The notes beneath the pieces were generated by a model that saw only the letters and a list, made by a program, of their open reading frames with translations, was not told where the DNA came from and searched no databases. Shown in pieces: positions 18,716-28,326 of a DNA stretch of 64,000 nt (positions are counted from its first letter, which is position 1; every line of letters starts with the position of its first letter). The stretch comes from Tenacibaculum sp. MAR_2010_89 (lineage in GTDB: Bacteria; Bacteroidota; Bacteroidia; Flavobacteriales; Flavobacteriaceae): positions 2,046,001-2,110,000 of the forward strand of contig NZ_FNUB01000005.1 in NCBI RefSeq assembly GCF_900105985.1. Direction: 5' to 3'. The translations under genes were made by a program, and so were the position numbers.

Positions 18716-19777
18716 ATGTATTTTGTAATTCTAAAAATTCTAAAAGAAGTGAAAATTTTCAATCAAAAAATAAATATAAAACAAGTTTTAGTAGTCATAG
18801 TATTATTGTTATTTGGTAATTCTGGTAAAATTTATTTGTTACATAATGTGCGAGTTAATAGCGATATTGATTTTTATGACTATTTCGATCACGTTTCTGT
18901 TTATCTATTCTCCTTAGTTTCGTTAATTTCTGTAATTGTTTCATGGAAAGTTATTAATAAAATAGACAGAACAAATACAATTTTAAAATTTGTAAAGGTT
19001 TATATTTTATCGTTTTTATTATTTGTTACTGTGGGAGTTATTATTGATTATGTTCTTTTAGGTATTATAATGAATAGTAAAGAGTATAATTTTATAATTA
19101 GATTTATAAATACAATGTCCGTTGCTTTTATACTTGTTGATATTTTTGCACTTACTTCAGCATTTTTATATTTCAGGCAATCTCAAAAAACAACATTAGA
19201 ATTAGAACAAACAGAAAAAGAAAAGGCAGTATTACAATCTCAAATGTTACAAAAGAATCTAGAACCACATTTTTTATTTAATAATTTAAGCGTTTTATCA
19301 GGATTGGCAAGAAAAAATCCAGAACAAATAGAAGGTTTTATTGATGATTTTTCGGATGTGTATCGTTATTATTTAAACCATGGAAAAAAACAATTGGTTG
19401 AGTTAAAAGATGAGTTGTCATTCTTAATAAGTTATATGAATTTAATGGAAAAACGTTTTGGAAATACTTATCAAATTAAAAATAATATAGAAAATACTGA
19501 TGGTTTTATTATTCCGTGTTCATTACAGTTGTGTGTTGAAAATGCAATAAAACATAATAAGGCAAGTGAAAAAAATCCACTATTTATTTATCTTTCATTA
19601 AAAGAAAATAGAATTGTAATAAAAAATAAACTAAATAAAGTTGATTTTACACTTGGTACAGGAACGGGAAATGATTATTTAAAACGCCAATATCAACTAA
19701 ATTTTAACAAAAATGTTATTTTTACAGAAGCTGATAATGAATTTACTGTTAAAATACCGCTAATTTCTGAAGTATGA
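18716..19777 (+). CDS. LytS-type sensor histidine kinase
   Basis: 353 residues. Four membrane helices (about 23-42, 60-80, 93-118 and 130-150), a short coiled coil (LELEQTEKEKAVLQSQMLQK), then the His_kinase (PF06580) motif LEPHFLFNNLSVLSGL with the phospho-accepting His near residue 185. A HATPase domain carries the N-box PCSLQLCVENAIKHN and a GTGTGNDYL G-box. No large extracellular sensor domain is seen, so the signal is probably sensed in the membrane. Stop and start of the next gene overlap (ATGA), so it is co-translated with its response regulator. Confidence 0.92.
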   Translation: MYFVILKILKEVKIFNQKINIKQVLVVIVLLLFGNSGKIYLLHNVRVNSDIDFYDYFDHVSVYLFSLVSLISVIVSWKVINKIDRTNTILKFVKVYILSFLLFVTVGVIIDYVLLGIIMNSKEYNFIIRFINTMSVAFILVDIFALTSAFLYFRQSQKTTLELEQTEKEKAVLQSQMLQKNLEPHFLFNNLSVLSGLARKNPEQIEGFIDDFSDVYRYYLNHGKKQLVELKDELSFLISYMNLMEKRFGNTYQIKNNIENTDGFIIPCSLQLCVENAIKHNKASEKNPLFIYLSLKENRIVIKNKLNKVDFTLGTGTGNDYLKRQYQLNFNKNVIFTEADNEFTVKIPLISEV

Positions 19778-20517
19778 AAGTATTAATTATTGAAGACGAG
19801 TCTATTAATATCGAAATTATTACTGATCATATTCTTCGATACAATGACAAAATTGAAATAGTAACTTCGTTACAAAGTAAAGAAGAAGTAGAAAATTGGT
19901 ATGAAACTAATGGACAAGTTGATTTAGTGTTTTCTGATATTGAGTTGTTAGATGGAAATGTATTTTCTTTATTGAAAACTAGTATTATTAAATGTCCAAT
20001 TATTTTTACAACTGCCTATAATACTTTTTACCAAGATGCTTTTGATGTAAACGGAATAGCTTATTTATTAAAACCTATAAGCTACAATAAGTTTTGTAAA
20101 GCAATGGAAAAGTTTAATAATTTACAAAGTAAAGAAGTTGATTGGACGAAAATATCTGAAGCTATTCATGGATTGAACAATAATTACAAAGAACGTATTA
20201 TTGTAAAAACTAAAACAGAATTAAAAATTTTAAGCACAAAAAATACTGGAGCAATTTTATCTAATTCAGGTAAATGTATTGCAATTGATGAAAACGGAAA
20301 AGAAAATGAATTTCGCTATAAATTATCTGATTTAATAAAAGAGTTAAATCCAAAAGAGTTTTTCCAAATTAATCGGGGAGAAATTGTAAATATCAATTTC
20401 ATTGAGAAAATAGAACCTTACTTTGGAGATAGGCTGGCCGTTTCGATTAAAAAATACAAACAACATTTAATTACAAGTGCATCTTCAACAAGTGAGTTTA
20501 GAAAATGGATTGAGTAA
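19774..20517 (+). CDS. LytTR-family response regulator
   Basis: 247 residues. The receiver domain (1-120) has acidic IIEDE, phospho-acceptor D55 in VFSDIELLDGN, T in FTTAYN and K in YLLKP. The C-terminal LytTR DNA-binding domain (about 145-246) shows ERIIVKTKTELKIL and FFQINRGEIVNINFIEKI. It pairs with the overlapping kinase. A likely target is the 21-bp-phased repeat upstream of the receptor at 16286 (inference). Confidence 0.93.
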   Translation: MKVLIIEDESINIEIITDHILRYNDKIEIVTSLQSKEEVENWYETNGQVDLVFSDIELLDGNVFSLLKTSIIKCPIIFTTAYNTFYQDAFDVNGIAYLLKPISYNKFCKAMEKFNNLQSKEVDWTKISEAIHGLNNNYKERIIVKTKTELKILSTKNTGAILSNSGKCIAIDENGKENEFRYKLSDLIKELNPKEFFQINRGEIVNINFIEKIEPYFGDRLAVSIKKYKQHLITSASSTSEFRKWIE

Positions 20518-20602
20518 AAACTTTTAGTTTAAGAGTTTAATTTCAGATTCATATATAATGACTTTTACTCATACTTAGATTTTTGAATATAAAAGCAAAA
20601 TA

Positions 20603-21394
20603 TTACACAAGAGATTTATAATAAAAGTGGTTTTCAAAATTATCTTCAGTAAAGTATTTAGAAGGTTTAGTACCAGAAAGTAAATAGAAATCTTTTATAA
20701 AATGACTTTGATCATAATACCCGTTATCTAAGGCTATGTGTAAATAATGAGTGTTTTTACTTAAAAGAACTTGTTTAACAGTGTTTTGTAATCGAGTAAT
20801 ACGTTGAAACTTTTTTGAAGTTATGCCAAAATGTTGTTTAAAATTTCGTTCAAATTGACGATAACTTAAATTGGTATTGCAAGCTAATTCTTGTAAATTA
20901 ATAGTGTTGAAGTTTTTATATAAAGAAGTAATAACTCCATCCCAATTAGTGGTCTCCTTAATTTGATATTTTGATAATTTTGATATTAAAAATTGTTCAA
21001 TCAATTGTATTTTATCATTAATTTCTGATGTTTCTTGTAGTTTACTTATAAGTGTTTTACCAGAGTTTTTCCATAAATTTTCAACCGACAAATAACTATT
21101 TATAATTTCTGTGTGCCCTAAAGGACTAAAGTGCCTAAATGCACCACTTTTAAATCTTACAGCAATGTAATTTACCTTAGAATTAGTATTTATTTTTAAG
21201 TGTTCTCTGGGGCAAAGAATATGTGCTTGACTTAAAGTTTGGTTATTAATATTGAATGATTCGTTTATGTGAAAAAGTAATTCTAATCCTGTACCAGGTA
21301 AAATTAATGGAAGTTTTTCAAATTGTTTACAAATAAAATACCTATCAACATAAGATGATAGGTTTTTTGATGGTTTGTAATATTTTTTATTCAC
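20603..21394 (-). CDS. AraC family transcriptional regulator
   Basis: 263 residues beginning at a GTG codon; no ATG is nearby. The N-terminal half resembles the DUF6597 ligand-binding region (ILPGTGLELLFHINESF, IAVRFKSGAFRHF). The C-terminal half is a double helix-turn-helix: INLQELACNTNLSYRQFERNFKQHFG and HYLHIALDNGYYDQSHFIKDF. It follows the ABM monooxygenase gene by 8 bp, so it probably controls its own small operon. Confidence 0.88.
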   Translation of the reverse strand: MNKKYYKPSKNLSSYVDRYFICKQFEKLPLILPGTGLELLFHINESFNINNQTLSQAHILCPREHLKINTNSKVNYIAVRFKSGAFRHFSPLGHTEIINSYLSVENLWKNSGKTLISKLQETSEINDKIQLIEQFLISKLSKYQIKETTNWDGVITSLYKNFNTINLQELACNTNLSYRQFERNFKQHFGITSKKFQRITRLQNTVKQVLLSKNTHYLHIALDNGYYDQSHFIKDFYLLSGTKPSKYFTEDNFENHFYYKSLV

Positions 21395-21402
21395 GTTTAT
21401 TT

Positions 21403-21681
21403 TTAATAAATATTAATGATAGGCTCTTTACTTAGTAAAGAAGAAATATCATTTAAAAAAGCATTAAAATGAAAAGATGTATTGTGTAGTTTTACTGCTT
21501 TTTCATTTTGATATTTCTCATAAAATAAAAAGCTACTTTTATTATAAACGTCATTTAATAATTGATAGGTAATACATCCTTCTTCTTGATTGCTTGTTTT
21601 TACCATTTCACTAGCTAGTTTTAAAAAGGTAGCTATTTGATTTTCTTTTACTGTTATTTGTGCTATTATAATTTTTTCCAT
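21403..21681 (-). CDS. Antibiotic biosynthesis monooxygenase (ABM/YgiN-like) protein
   Basis: 92 residues forming a single ferredoxin-like ABM domain: IIIAQITVKENQIATFLKLASEMVKTSNQEEGC, then FLFYEKYQNEKAVKLHNTSFHF with the conserved E-Y and H-x-x-S-x-H-F motif. Relatives dimerise and oxidise quinols or act on reactive small molecules. First gene of a two-gene unit with the AraC regulator. Confidence 0.85.
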   Translation of the reverse strand: MEKIIIAQITVKENQIATFLKLASEMVKTSNQEEGCITYQLLNDVYNKSSFLFYEKYQNEKAVKLHNTSFHFNAFLNDISSLLSKEPIINIY

Positions 21682-21747
21682 GAGTCAAAAATAATTTAGC
21701 AATAAAAGAAAGCATAGTAAAAAAACGACATTGATTAAAAAAGTTAA

Positions 21748-22755
21748 TTAATTTTCTTTTGCCTTTATAAAATCTGAAATTAAATAACTAATAAATTTAC
21801 CAACTTGTACAGCAGCTGTAGGCTCGTTTTTAACGCTAGGTGCACCTTCACATATATGAATATAAGAAGCATTGTTGTTTTTAGCAAAACTATAAACAAA
21901 CTGCCTTGTTTGCTGAGGCGTAAAACCAGTAGGCGTCATAGCACTACTAGGAAAATGTTGCACGCAATCTAAATCTATTTCAATACCAAAAGGTTTATTG
22001 TCAATAAAACTTTTAGCTCGTTGTAATTCATTTTTAAAATTAGCTATAGCGTATACTTCTAATTCTTCAAATGTATTATATTCTAGTTTCATGTTATTAT
22101 GGATCATGTCAAAAACATATTGAGGTGTATAGTTTTCATGCAAACCAAACATAAAATACTTATCGAGATAATTTTCGTGTAAAGCATATGAAAAACCATT
22201 ACCACTGTGACGTTCTTCTAAACGGCGTAAATCAGTGTGTGCATCTAAATTAATAACATTTACAGCTTGTTTACTAGCTTCTGACAGTCCTTTGATATTC
22301 CCAAATGCATTGTTATGGCCACCTCCAATTATAATAGGTGTCTTACCACATTCAATAATTAACTGTACAATGTTAGATACTTCTTTGTCAATTTTTTTAA
22401 CTAGTAAATCACCTTTTTCTCTATCATCGCTATCAAAATTTATGACATCATCTAAGCAATCTAAATATCCTAAAACGAGTATTTTATTTCCGTCAATAAA
22501 TTGATTTTGCTGAGTGTTTAAAAAAGCTTTTATAGCAGGAATAAACGATGTATGTGCACCACCATTACCATCATTCATACGAACACCAATATCTTCTGGT
22601 ATACCAAGAATAACAAAATTAGTTGGTGAATCATTTAATTCATCTCTTAATGTTTTTTTTGAATTAATTACTGAAACACATTCTCCTAGTTTAGTTTCAC
22701 CATTTCTAGTATTAGTGAAATTAGCAATTGCTTGTTGTGTAAAAAGATGTAACAT
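21748..22755 (-). CDS. hutG: Formimidoylglutamase (arginase/agmatinase fold)
   Basis: Manganese enzyme that cleaves N-formimidoyl-L-glutamate to glutamate and formamide, the last step of one histidine degradation route. Arginase-family metal motifs are visible: GGGHNNAFG (about 140), NLDAHTDLR (about 168), and EIDLDCVQHFPSSAMTPTGF (about 248). 335 residues, typical. It directly follows hutI (2-bp gap), forming a Hut operon. hutH and hutU are not in this window. Confidence 0.92.
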   Translation of the reverse strand: MLHLFTQQAIANFTNTRNGETKLGECVSVINSKKTLRDELNDSPTNFVILGIPEDIGVRMNDGNGGAHTSFIPAIKAFLNTQQNQFIDGNKILVLGYLDCLDDVINFDSDDREKGDLLVKKIDKEVSNIVQLIIECGKTPIIIGGGHNNAFGNIKGLSEASKQAVNVINLDAHTDLRRLEERHSGNGFSYALHENYLDKYFMFGLHENYTPQYVFDMIHNNMKLEYNTFEELEVYAIANFKNELQRAKSFIDNKPFGIEIDLDCVQHFPSSAMTPTGFTPQQTRQFVYSFAKNNNASYIHICEGAPSVKNEPTAAVQVGKFISYLISDFIKAKEN

Positions 22756-22757
22756 TT

Positions 22758-23990
22758 TTATATTTTTTCACCGTTAATATATACAGAATCGATTAAGTTA
22801 GAACCGAAACTATAAGGTATAAAACCATATGAAGGAATTTCTTTAGTAATAATAAAGTTTGCTTTTTTACCTTTAGTAATACTTCCTACTTTATCTGCTA
22901 AATTCATAGCGTAAGCACCATTAATAGTTGCTGCATTAATAGCCTCTTCTGGAGTCATTTTCATTTTAATACATGCTGTAGCTACAACAAAATTCATGTT
23001 TCCAGAAGGTGTTGATCCTGGATTAAAATCAGTAGCTAAAGCTAATGGAAGATTGGCATTTATAATATCACGAGCTGGTGTATAAGGAATACTTAAAAAA
23101 TAAGAACATGAAGGTAGTGCTACTGGCATTGTTTCTGATCCTTGAAGAGCTTCAATATCTTCAGTATTCATTACCTCTAAGTGGTCAACAGATATTGCAT
23201 TCTGTTTTACACTCATTGCTACACCCCCTATTGTTGTAAATTGATTAACATGTACTTTAGGGGTTAATCCGTATATTTTTGCAGCAGTTAAAACTCTATC
23301 GGTATCTTCAACTGAGAAATAACCAGTTTCACAAAAAGCATCAACAAATTCAGCTAAGTTTTCTTCAGCAATTTTAGGTAACATTTCATTAATAATTAAA
23401 TTAATGTAGCCTTCTTTATTGTTTTTATATTCTGATGGAAAAGCATGAGCGCCTAAAAAGGTAGCTTTAATAGGTAGTTTATAATTTTCCTTTAATTTTT
23501 TAATTACACGAAGCATCTTTAGCTCAGCATCAACTGTTAATCCGTAGCCAGATTTTATTTCAACAGCTCCAGTACCTAAAGCGATAACTTCTTCTAAACG
23601 TTTTGAAGATTGTTTGTAAAGGTCTTCTTCTGAAGTAGATTGTAGTTTTTTAGCAGAATTTAAAATACCTCCACCATTATTGGCTATTTCTTCGTAGCTT
23701 AAACCATTAATTCTATCAACAAATTCTTGTTCTCGATTACCTGCATATACAATGTGAGTATGTGAATCACACCAAGTTGGTAAAATCATTTTTCCTTCAC
23801 AATCAATAATATTATCAGCAGAAGAAGGAATATTTTCCATATTTCCATAATCAATAATGATATCATTTTCAATAAGTAAGAAGGCTTTTTTTAAAGTAGG
23901 TAAAACATTCATGTCTTTACCTGCTACTTTTTTTACACTGTTTTCACGTATCTGTATTAATTCCTTGATGTTTATTAATAAAGTTGTCAT
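22758..23990 (-). CDS. hutI: Imidazolonepropionase
   Basis: Hydrolyses 4-imidazolone-5-propionate to formimidoylglutamate in histidine catabolism. It is an amidohydrolase-fold metalloenzyme with the metal ligands in CDSHTHIVYAGNRE, HVNQFTTIGG, SVDHLEVM and LATDFNPGSTPSGNM. The start is taken at the ATG at 23990 (MTTLLINIKEL...). The frame extends four codons upstream only to a TTG at 24002, which is less likely. About 410 residues, normal length. Co-transcribed with hutG. Confidence 0.94.
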   Translation of the reverse strand: MTTLLINIKELIQIRENSVKKVAGKDMNVLPTLKKAFLLIENDIIIDYGNMENIPSSADNIIDCEGKMILPTWCDSHTHIVYAGNREQEFVDRINGLSYEEIANNGGGILNSAKKLQSTSEEDLYKQSSKRLEEVIALGTGAVEIKSGYGLTVDAELKMLRVIKKLKENYKLPIKATFLGAHAFPSEYKNNKEGYINLIINEMLPKIAEENLAEFVDAFCETGYFSVEDTDRVLTAAKIYGLTPKVHVNQFTTIGGVAMSVKQNAISVDHLEVMNTEDIEALQGSETMPVALPSCSYFLSIPYTPARDIINANLPLALATDFNPGSTPSGNMNFVVATACIKMKMTPEEAINAATINGAYAMNLADKVGSITKGKKANFIITKEIPSYGFIPYSFGSNLIDSVYINGEKI

Positions 23991-24122
23991 AGGTAGTTTC
24001 AAATTTTACTAGACAAACTTACATTAAAAAGTACAAATTATGATATGTTTTTTTGATAACTAGACACTATTTTTTGTAATTTTAATTAAAAGTTACTTTC
24101 TGTTTTTTTATAAAAAAAGAAA

Positions 24123-24149
24123 CTTATAAACCCTTAGATGGTTTATAAG
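24123..24149 (-). terminator. Terminator of the SnoaL-like lipoprotein gene
   Basis: Stem CTTATAAACC / GGTTTATAAG. On the minus strand it is followed by TTTCTTTTTTT. It lies 12 bp after the stop of the gene at 24161. Confidence 0.75.
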
Positions 24150-24160
24150 CTTCGGAAAAA

Positions 24161-25042
24161 TTAAAACATACCATTATTATGAGCCATTTTTTTTGGAGTC
24201 TCTTGAATAACATCCCAGTGCTCAACAATTTTAGCATTTTCTAACCTGAATAAATCATAAAAGGCATGAGGTTTATTATGCCATTCTCCTTCACTTATAG
24301 TTAACACAAAATTACCTTCACCTAAAATTTTATGAACTTTCTTGTATACAAACATGTCATTTTGAGAAACTAAATAATCAATAGCTTTTCCAAGCCCGTC
24401 TAATCCGTCTGCAATATTTGTATTATGTTGATAGTATTTTTCAGTACTAATATAGTTAGTTATTTTATTAGGATTATTACCAAATAAAACATCATTAATA
24501 AAATTTTCTACAATTTTTTTGTTATCCTGAGTTTTATTTAGGTCGGTAATTTCAGTCATTCCATCAAATTGACTTCTTCCACTTGTTGTTGTTTTAACAA
24601 TAGGAGACACCGCATCCCAATGTTCGGTAACTTTTTCCTCATCTATTTTCCAAACATCAAAAGTAACTACTTCTTTGGCACCAAAAGCTTCAGCATTATT
24701 ATAAGTATTATGCATTACAATATAGTTGTTGTCTTGTAGCATACGATGTGTTTTACTGGTAGTACCTGCTTTTTTTAGTATCGGTAAAAACTCGAGTACA
24801 GGCCCAATGCCAGTAGGAATATTAGGGTTATGTTGAATGTAATTTTTTGAAAAATATTTTTTAATACCTTCTTCATTATAGGTACTAAAAAAAGCTTCTT
24901 GAGCTTTTTTTGCTGTGTTTTTTAAATTTTTACTCTCCATTTTTTTTGTTTTTTTAGAATTTGAATTTGATTCTTTAACTGTATTGCAACCAATTATAAG
25001 TACTAAGAAAATAGTAGATAAAATTATAGATATAGTTCTCAT
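24161..25042 (-). CDS. Lipoprotein with two SnoaL-like (NTF2-fold) domains
   Basis: 293 residues. The lipobox IIGC(19) predicts an outer-membrane or periplasmic lipoprotein. A lysine-rich linker is followed by two similar domains (about 50-165 and 175-290), each with a SnoaL-like pattern: YIQHNPNIPTGIGPVLEFL / YYQHNTNIADGLDGLGKAI, then VTFDVWKIDEEKVTEHWD / YDLFRLENAKIVEHWD. An internal duplication is clear from these paired motifs. SnoaL-fold proteins include polyketide cyclases and many uncharacterised binding proteins. Neighbouring AraC gene at 25144 may regulate it. Confidence 0.85.
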   Translation of the reverse strand: MRTISIILSTIFLVLIIGCNTVKESNSNSKKTKKMESKNLKNTAKKAQEAFFSTYNEEGIKKYFSKNYIQHNPNIPTGIGPVLEFLPILKKAGTTSKTHRMLQDNNYIVMHNTYNNAEAFGAKEVVTFDVWKIDEEKVTEHWDAVSPIVKTTTSGRSQFDGMTEITDLNKTQDNKKIVENFINDVLFGNNPNKITNYISTEKYYQHNTNIADGLDGLGKAIDYLVSQNDMFVYKKVHKILGEGNFVLTISEGEWHNKPHAFYDLFRLENAKIVEHWDVIQETPKKMAHNNGMF

Positions 25043-25143
25043 TTTGTATAATTATTTATAGTTAATAATTGATTGCAAAGATGAGATGACTTCGTTGTTA
25101 AGAAGCTATAGAAAAACTTCTAAAAACTGTAAAAATGGGAAAG

Positions 25144-26022
25144 TTACTTGTTTTTACTTCTAAAGAGATCAGGTGATAGGTTAGTTTTACGTTTAAAGTA
25201 TTTGTAGAAATTTGTACTTTCTTCAAATCCAGAAAGATAAGCTACTTTTTTTATAGGGTATTCAGTGTTTAATAATAAACGTTTGATTTGTTTAATGTAG
25301 ATATTATCAATGAATTTTTTGGCAGATTGATTAACAATACTTTTTGTGATAGTATTTAAGGTTTTTGTAGAGATACCCATCTCTTGAGCATAATAGTTAA
25401 CTTTAGAATGTTTTATCACACTTTTTTCTACTAATTTTTGTAGTAGAATAAAATCATTTAAGTATTTTTTATTTTTGACTATCTGGTTGTTTTTTGATTT
25501 TATTCTATATAATTGAGTGATAAGAATATGAAGTAAACTTCTAATAATGCTTAAAGAATAACTATCGCTAATAGATAAATATTCATTCTGAATTTTTAAA
25601 ATAATTTCGTTAATATCATTCAATTCCTTCTCTGTTAATTGTATTTTAGGATTACCTAATAATTCATTAAAGAGCTGTATAGTTTTTTGATTCTCTATTT
25701 CTTCAAGATAAGTTACCAGAAAATTATCTGTAAAGAGAAGTAAATTACCTTTTACATTTTCATTAACATGGAATTTATGAATTTGATCTTTTCTAATAGT
25801 TAGTAAAGTTCCTTTTTGATAATCATAATCTGTAAAATCTATGGTGTGTTTTCCTGAATCTTGTTGTACTAGAACTATCATATAAAATTCAACTATTTGT
25901 AATTCTCTAATTGAATTGTCTAAATCTTCTCTTTTAAATAAATCTTCAAGTTGAAGTATATCAAATTCCGAATTAGGATTTTGTTGATTATTAAATTTTA
26001 TATGAATAGGAAGCTTTTCCAT
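25144..26022 (-). CDS. AraC family transcriptional regulator
   Basis: About 292 residues from the ATG at 26022 (MEKLPIHIKF...). A TTG-initiated extension to 26061 is possible but less likely. The N-terminal cupin-like sensor region (about 1-160, TIDFTDYDYQKGTLLTIRKDQIHKF) is followed by a C-terminal AraC domain with NYYAQEMGISTKTLNTITK and YPIKKVAYLSGFEESTNFYKYFKRKTNLSPDLFR-type helices. Same strand and just upstream of the SnoaL-like lipoprotein gene, which is a plausible target. Confidence 0.88.
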   Translation of the reverse strand: MEKLPIHIKFNNQQNPNSEFDILQLEDLFKREDLDNSIRELQIVEFYMIVLVQQDSGKHTIDFTDYDYQKGTLLTIRKDQIHKFHVNENVKGNLLLFTDNFLVTYLEEIENQKTIQLFNELLGNPKIQLTEKELNDINEIILKIQNEYLSISDSYSLSIIRSLLHILITQLYRIKSKNNQIVKNKKYLNDFILLQKLVEKSVIKHSKVNYYAQEMGISTKTLNTITKSIVNQSAKKFIDNIYIKQIKRLLLNTEYPIKKVAYLSGFEESTNFYKYFKRKTNLSPDLFRSKNK

Positions 26023-26132
26023 TACACAATAGTAGTATAATTGTTTTAAAATTAAATACAACTACAATTATTTAATCTTGATTTTTATGATTATAACTTA
26101 TGTGAAAAATACCCATAAGATAGTTTTTATAT

Positions 26133-26930
26133 TTAAATTTTAAATTTTCTTTGCCTTTTGGCCTCAAAAGTTAATATAGCAGCTGCTACAGATACATTCA
26201 TAGAGTCTATTTCTCCTTGCATTGGGATGTTAATATTTTGAGTTGCTACGTCTCTCCAAATTTGAGTAAGTCCTGTTGCTTCGGTTCCAACAGCTATGGC
26301 TGTAGGTTTGGTATAATCATTTTTATGATACTCATTTGAATTTTGAAGAGTAGCGCTATAAATATGTATGTTTTTATTCTTCAAAAAATTAGAAACATCT
26401 TCAGAGCTACCAACCGCTATTTGATTTGTAAATAAACACCCTACACTAGATCGAATAATATTTGGATTAAACATATCAGTTTTAGGATTAGCTATAAAAA
26501 CAGCGTCTAATTTTGCGGCATCTGCAGTTCGTAACATTGCTCCTAAATTTCCAGGTTTTTCAATTCCTTCCAGTACTAAAATAAGTGGAGTAGGAGTGTT
26601 AAATTCAATGTTATCTAACTTAAACTCTTTTGTTTTTACTACTGCGATTACTCCTTCAGTAGAATCTCTATAAGCTAGTTTTTGATATACCTCTTTTGTT
26701 ATTTCTATATATTTTGAAGTAGGTATATTTAATAGTATAGCTTTTTCTTTAGAAAAAACTTCAGCTACAAATAAAATAGAGTCTATTTCATAATTTCCTT
26801 TAAGAACTAAAGAAATTTCACGTTGGCCTTCTACTAAAAAAAGCCCTTTTTTCTTTCGTTCACGTGATTTATCTTGTAATTTTAATAGATCTTTTATGTA
26901 TGAATTCTGTATACTACTAATTATTTTCAT
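26133..26930 (-). CDS. TrmH/SpoU family RNA 2'-O-methyltransferase
   Basis: 265 residues. The N-terminal substrate-binding part (LQDKSRERKKKGLFLVEGQREI) is followed by the knotted SPOUT domain with motif 1 LEGIEKPGNLGAMLRTADAA, motif 2 AVGTEATGLTQIW and motif 3 IPMQGEIDSMNVSVAAAIL. It transfers methyl from S-adenosylmethionine to ribose of rRNA or tRNA. The exact target nucleotide cannot be assigned. Confidence 0.92.
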   Translation of the reverse strand: MKIISSIQNSYIKDLLKLQDKSRERKKKGLFLVEGQREISLVLKGNYEIDSILFVAEVFSKEKAILLNIPTSKYIEITKEVYQKLAYRDSTEGVIAVVKTKEFKLDNIEFNTPTPLILVLEGIEKPGNLGAMLRTADAAKLDAVFIANPKTDMFNPNIIRSSVGCLFTNQIAVGSSEDVSNFLKNKNIHIYSATLQNSNEYHKNDYTKPTAIAVGTEATGLTQIWRDVATQNINIPMQGEIDSMNVSVAAAILTFEAKRQRKFKI

Positions 26931-26961
26931 TTTGCAAAAATACTATTATGTTTTATAAAAA

Positions 26962-26993
26962 AAAACGCTATTTTTTTTAAGAAATAGCGTTTT
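26962..26993 (-). terminator. Terminator of the amidohydrolase operon
   Basis: Stem AAAACGCTATTT / AAATAGCGTTTT. On the minus strand it is followed by a long T-run. It lies about 20 bp beyond the stop codon at 27012. Confidence 0.8.
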
Positions 26994-27011
26994 TAAGGGG
27001 AGGGACAATAG

Positions 27012-28307
27012 TTAATTTTTATATTTATTCGTATAGCGTTTCCAAAGTTTTGTTTGATGTGTTTCCAAACTTAACTTTCTTCCTTGAATAAATGCATTTA
27101 AGAGTATATTTCCTCTCATGTCTAATGCATCACCTTCTGAGATAAATAATGTAGCATCTTTACCAACTTCTAAACTACCAGTAAATTTGTCAATACCTAG
27201 AATTTTAGCATTATTTAATGTAATTAGTTGTAAAGCTTGTTCTTTTGTTAATCCGTAAGCAGCATAAGTACCAGCATAAAAAGGCAAATTTCTTGTACTC
27301 ATGCGTTCCATACTACCATTCATTCCTAAACCTACTAATAAACCAGCATCAGTTAATGTTTTAGCAGAACGAAAAGGTAAATCATAATCTTCGTCTTCAC
27401 TTGAAGGTAAACGATGTGCTCTTTCTATAACAACTGGAATATTATTCGATTTTAATAAAGGAGCTACTTTTTCAGCTTCAGCGCCCCCAACGATAACTAT
27501 GTTTTTTATAGTAAGTTCATGAAATAAATTAATAGCATCAGTTATTCTATTTTTACCGTTTACATGAATAAAAACTTTCTGTGTTCCTTTAAATACATTT
27601 TTAAGGGCTTCATAAGGTAAGTTTTTATTAGTTTTTTTACTGTTTAAATACCTTTTTGCTTTAAAAAAATATTCTTTAATTTTTGTAATGTTTTTTACAT
27701 AATTTTTATTTGGTTTTAAAGCAGGATCTTCTCCTAACCACCAACGACCTCTACTAAAATTACTAGGCCAATTTAAATGGATAGCGTCATCAGTTTTAAT
27801 GCTCGCATCTTCCCAATTCCATGCATCAAATTGTACTACTGACGATGTACCAGATATACTACCACCTCTCGGAGTAACTTGTGCCATTAAAACTCCATTT
27901 GGTCGCATGGTTTCTATAATTTTACTTTCCGTATTATACGCTATGATAGTTCTTATATGTGGTAGCATACTACCAACTTCGTCATAATCTTTAGTAGCAC
28001 GTACAGCATCAATTTCAGCTAACCCTAACGAGCTATTTGCAGCAATAAAGCCAGGGTATACATGCTTTCCTTTTGCTTTAATTACTGTTCCTGTTCTAGC
28101 TATTCTTGTATTGGCACTACCAACAAAAGAAATTTTTCCTTTAGAAAACATAATTAATGAGTTTTCTATTATTTGTCCATTTCCTAAATGAGCTGTAGCA
28201 CCTTCTATAGAGTAGTCATTTGTTTGTTTAGGAGCTGGAGTTTGTTGAGCAAGTATATTCCCTATGAATAAGAAATAAACTAAACTATATAAAATGGTGT
28301 TTTTCAT
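27012..28307 (-). CDS. Exported amidohydrolase-family protein lacking the HxH metal motif
   Basis: About 431 residues from the ATG at 28307, which gives a clean signal peptide (MKNTILYSLVYFLFIGNILAQQ). The frame extends to a GTG at 28340, overlapping the upstream gene. The fold is recognisable from the beta-sandwich start (VYPGFIAANSSLGLAEID) and the C-terminal ITLNNAKILGIDKFTGSLEVGKDATLFI. The strand-1 metal motif (normally PGxIDxHxH) reads PGFIAANSS, with no histidines. It may be non-catalytic or use a different site. Second gene of a pair with the 984-residue amidohydrolase. Confidence 0.85.
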   Translation of the reverse strand: MKNTILYSLVYFLFIGNILAQQTPAPKQTNDYSIEGATAHLGNGQIIENSLIMFSKGKISFVGSANTRIARTGTVIKAKGKHVYPGFIAANSSLGLAEIDAVRATKDYDEVGSMLPHIRTIIAYNTESKIIETMRPNGVLMAQVTPRGGSISGTSSVVQFDAWNWEDASIKTDDAIHLNWPSNFSRGRWWLGEDPALKPNKNYVKNITKIKEYFFKAKRYLNSKKTNKNLPYEALKNVFKGTQKVFIHVNGKNRITDAINLFHELTIKNIVIVGGAEAEKVAPLLKSNNIPVVIERAHRLPSSEDEDYDLPFRSAKTLTDAGLLVGLGMNGSMERMSTRNLPFYAGTYAAYGLTKEQALQLITLNNAKILGIDKFTGSLEVGKDATLFISEGDALDMRGNILLNAFIQGRKLSLETHQTKLWKRYTNKYKN

Positions 28308-28326
28308 GAGTTGTCTTTTAAAATTC

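Noticed and set aside
22235..22777. Plus-strand frames opposite hutG
   Set aside because: Shadow frames; hutG has all metal-binding motifs on the minus strand.
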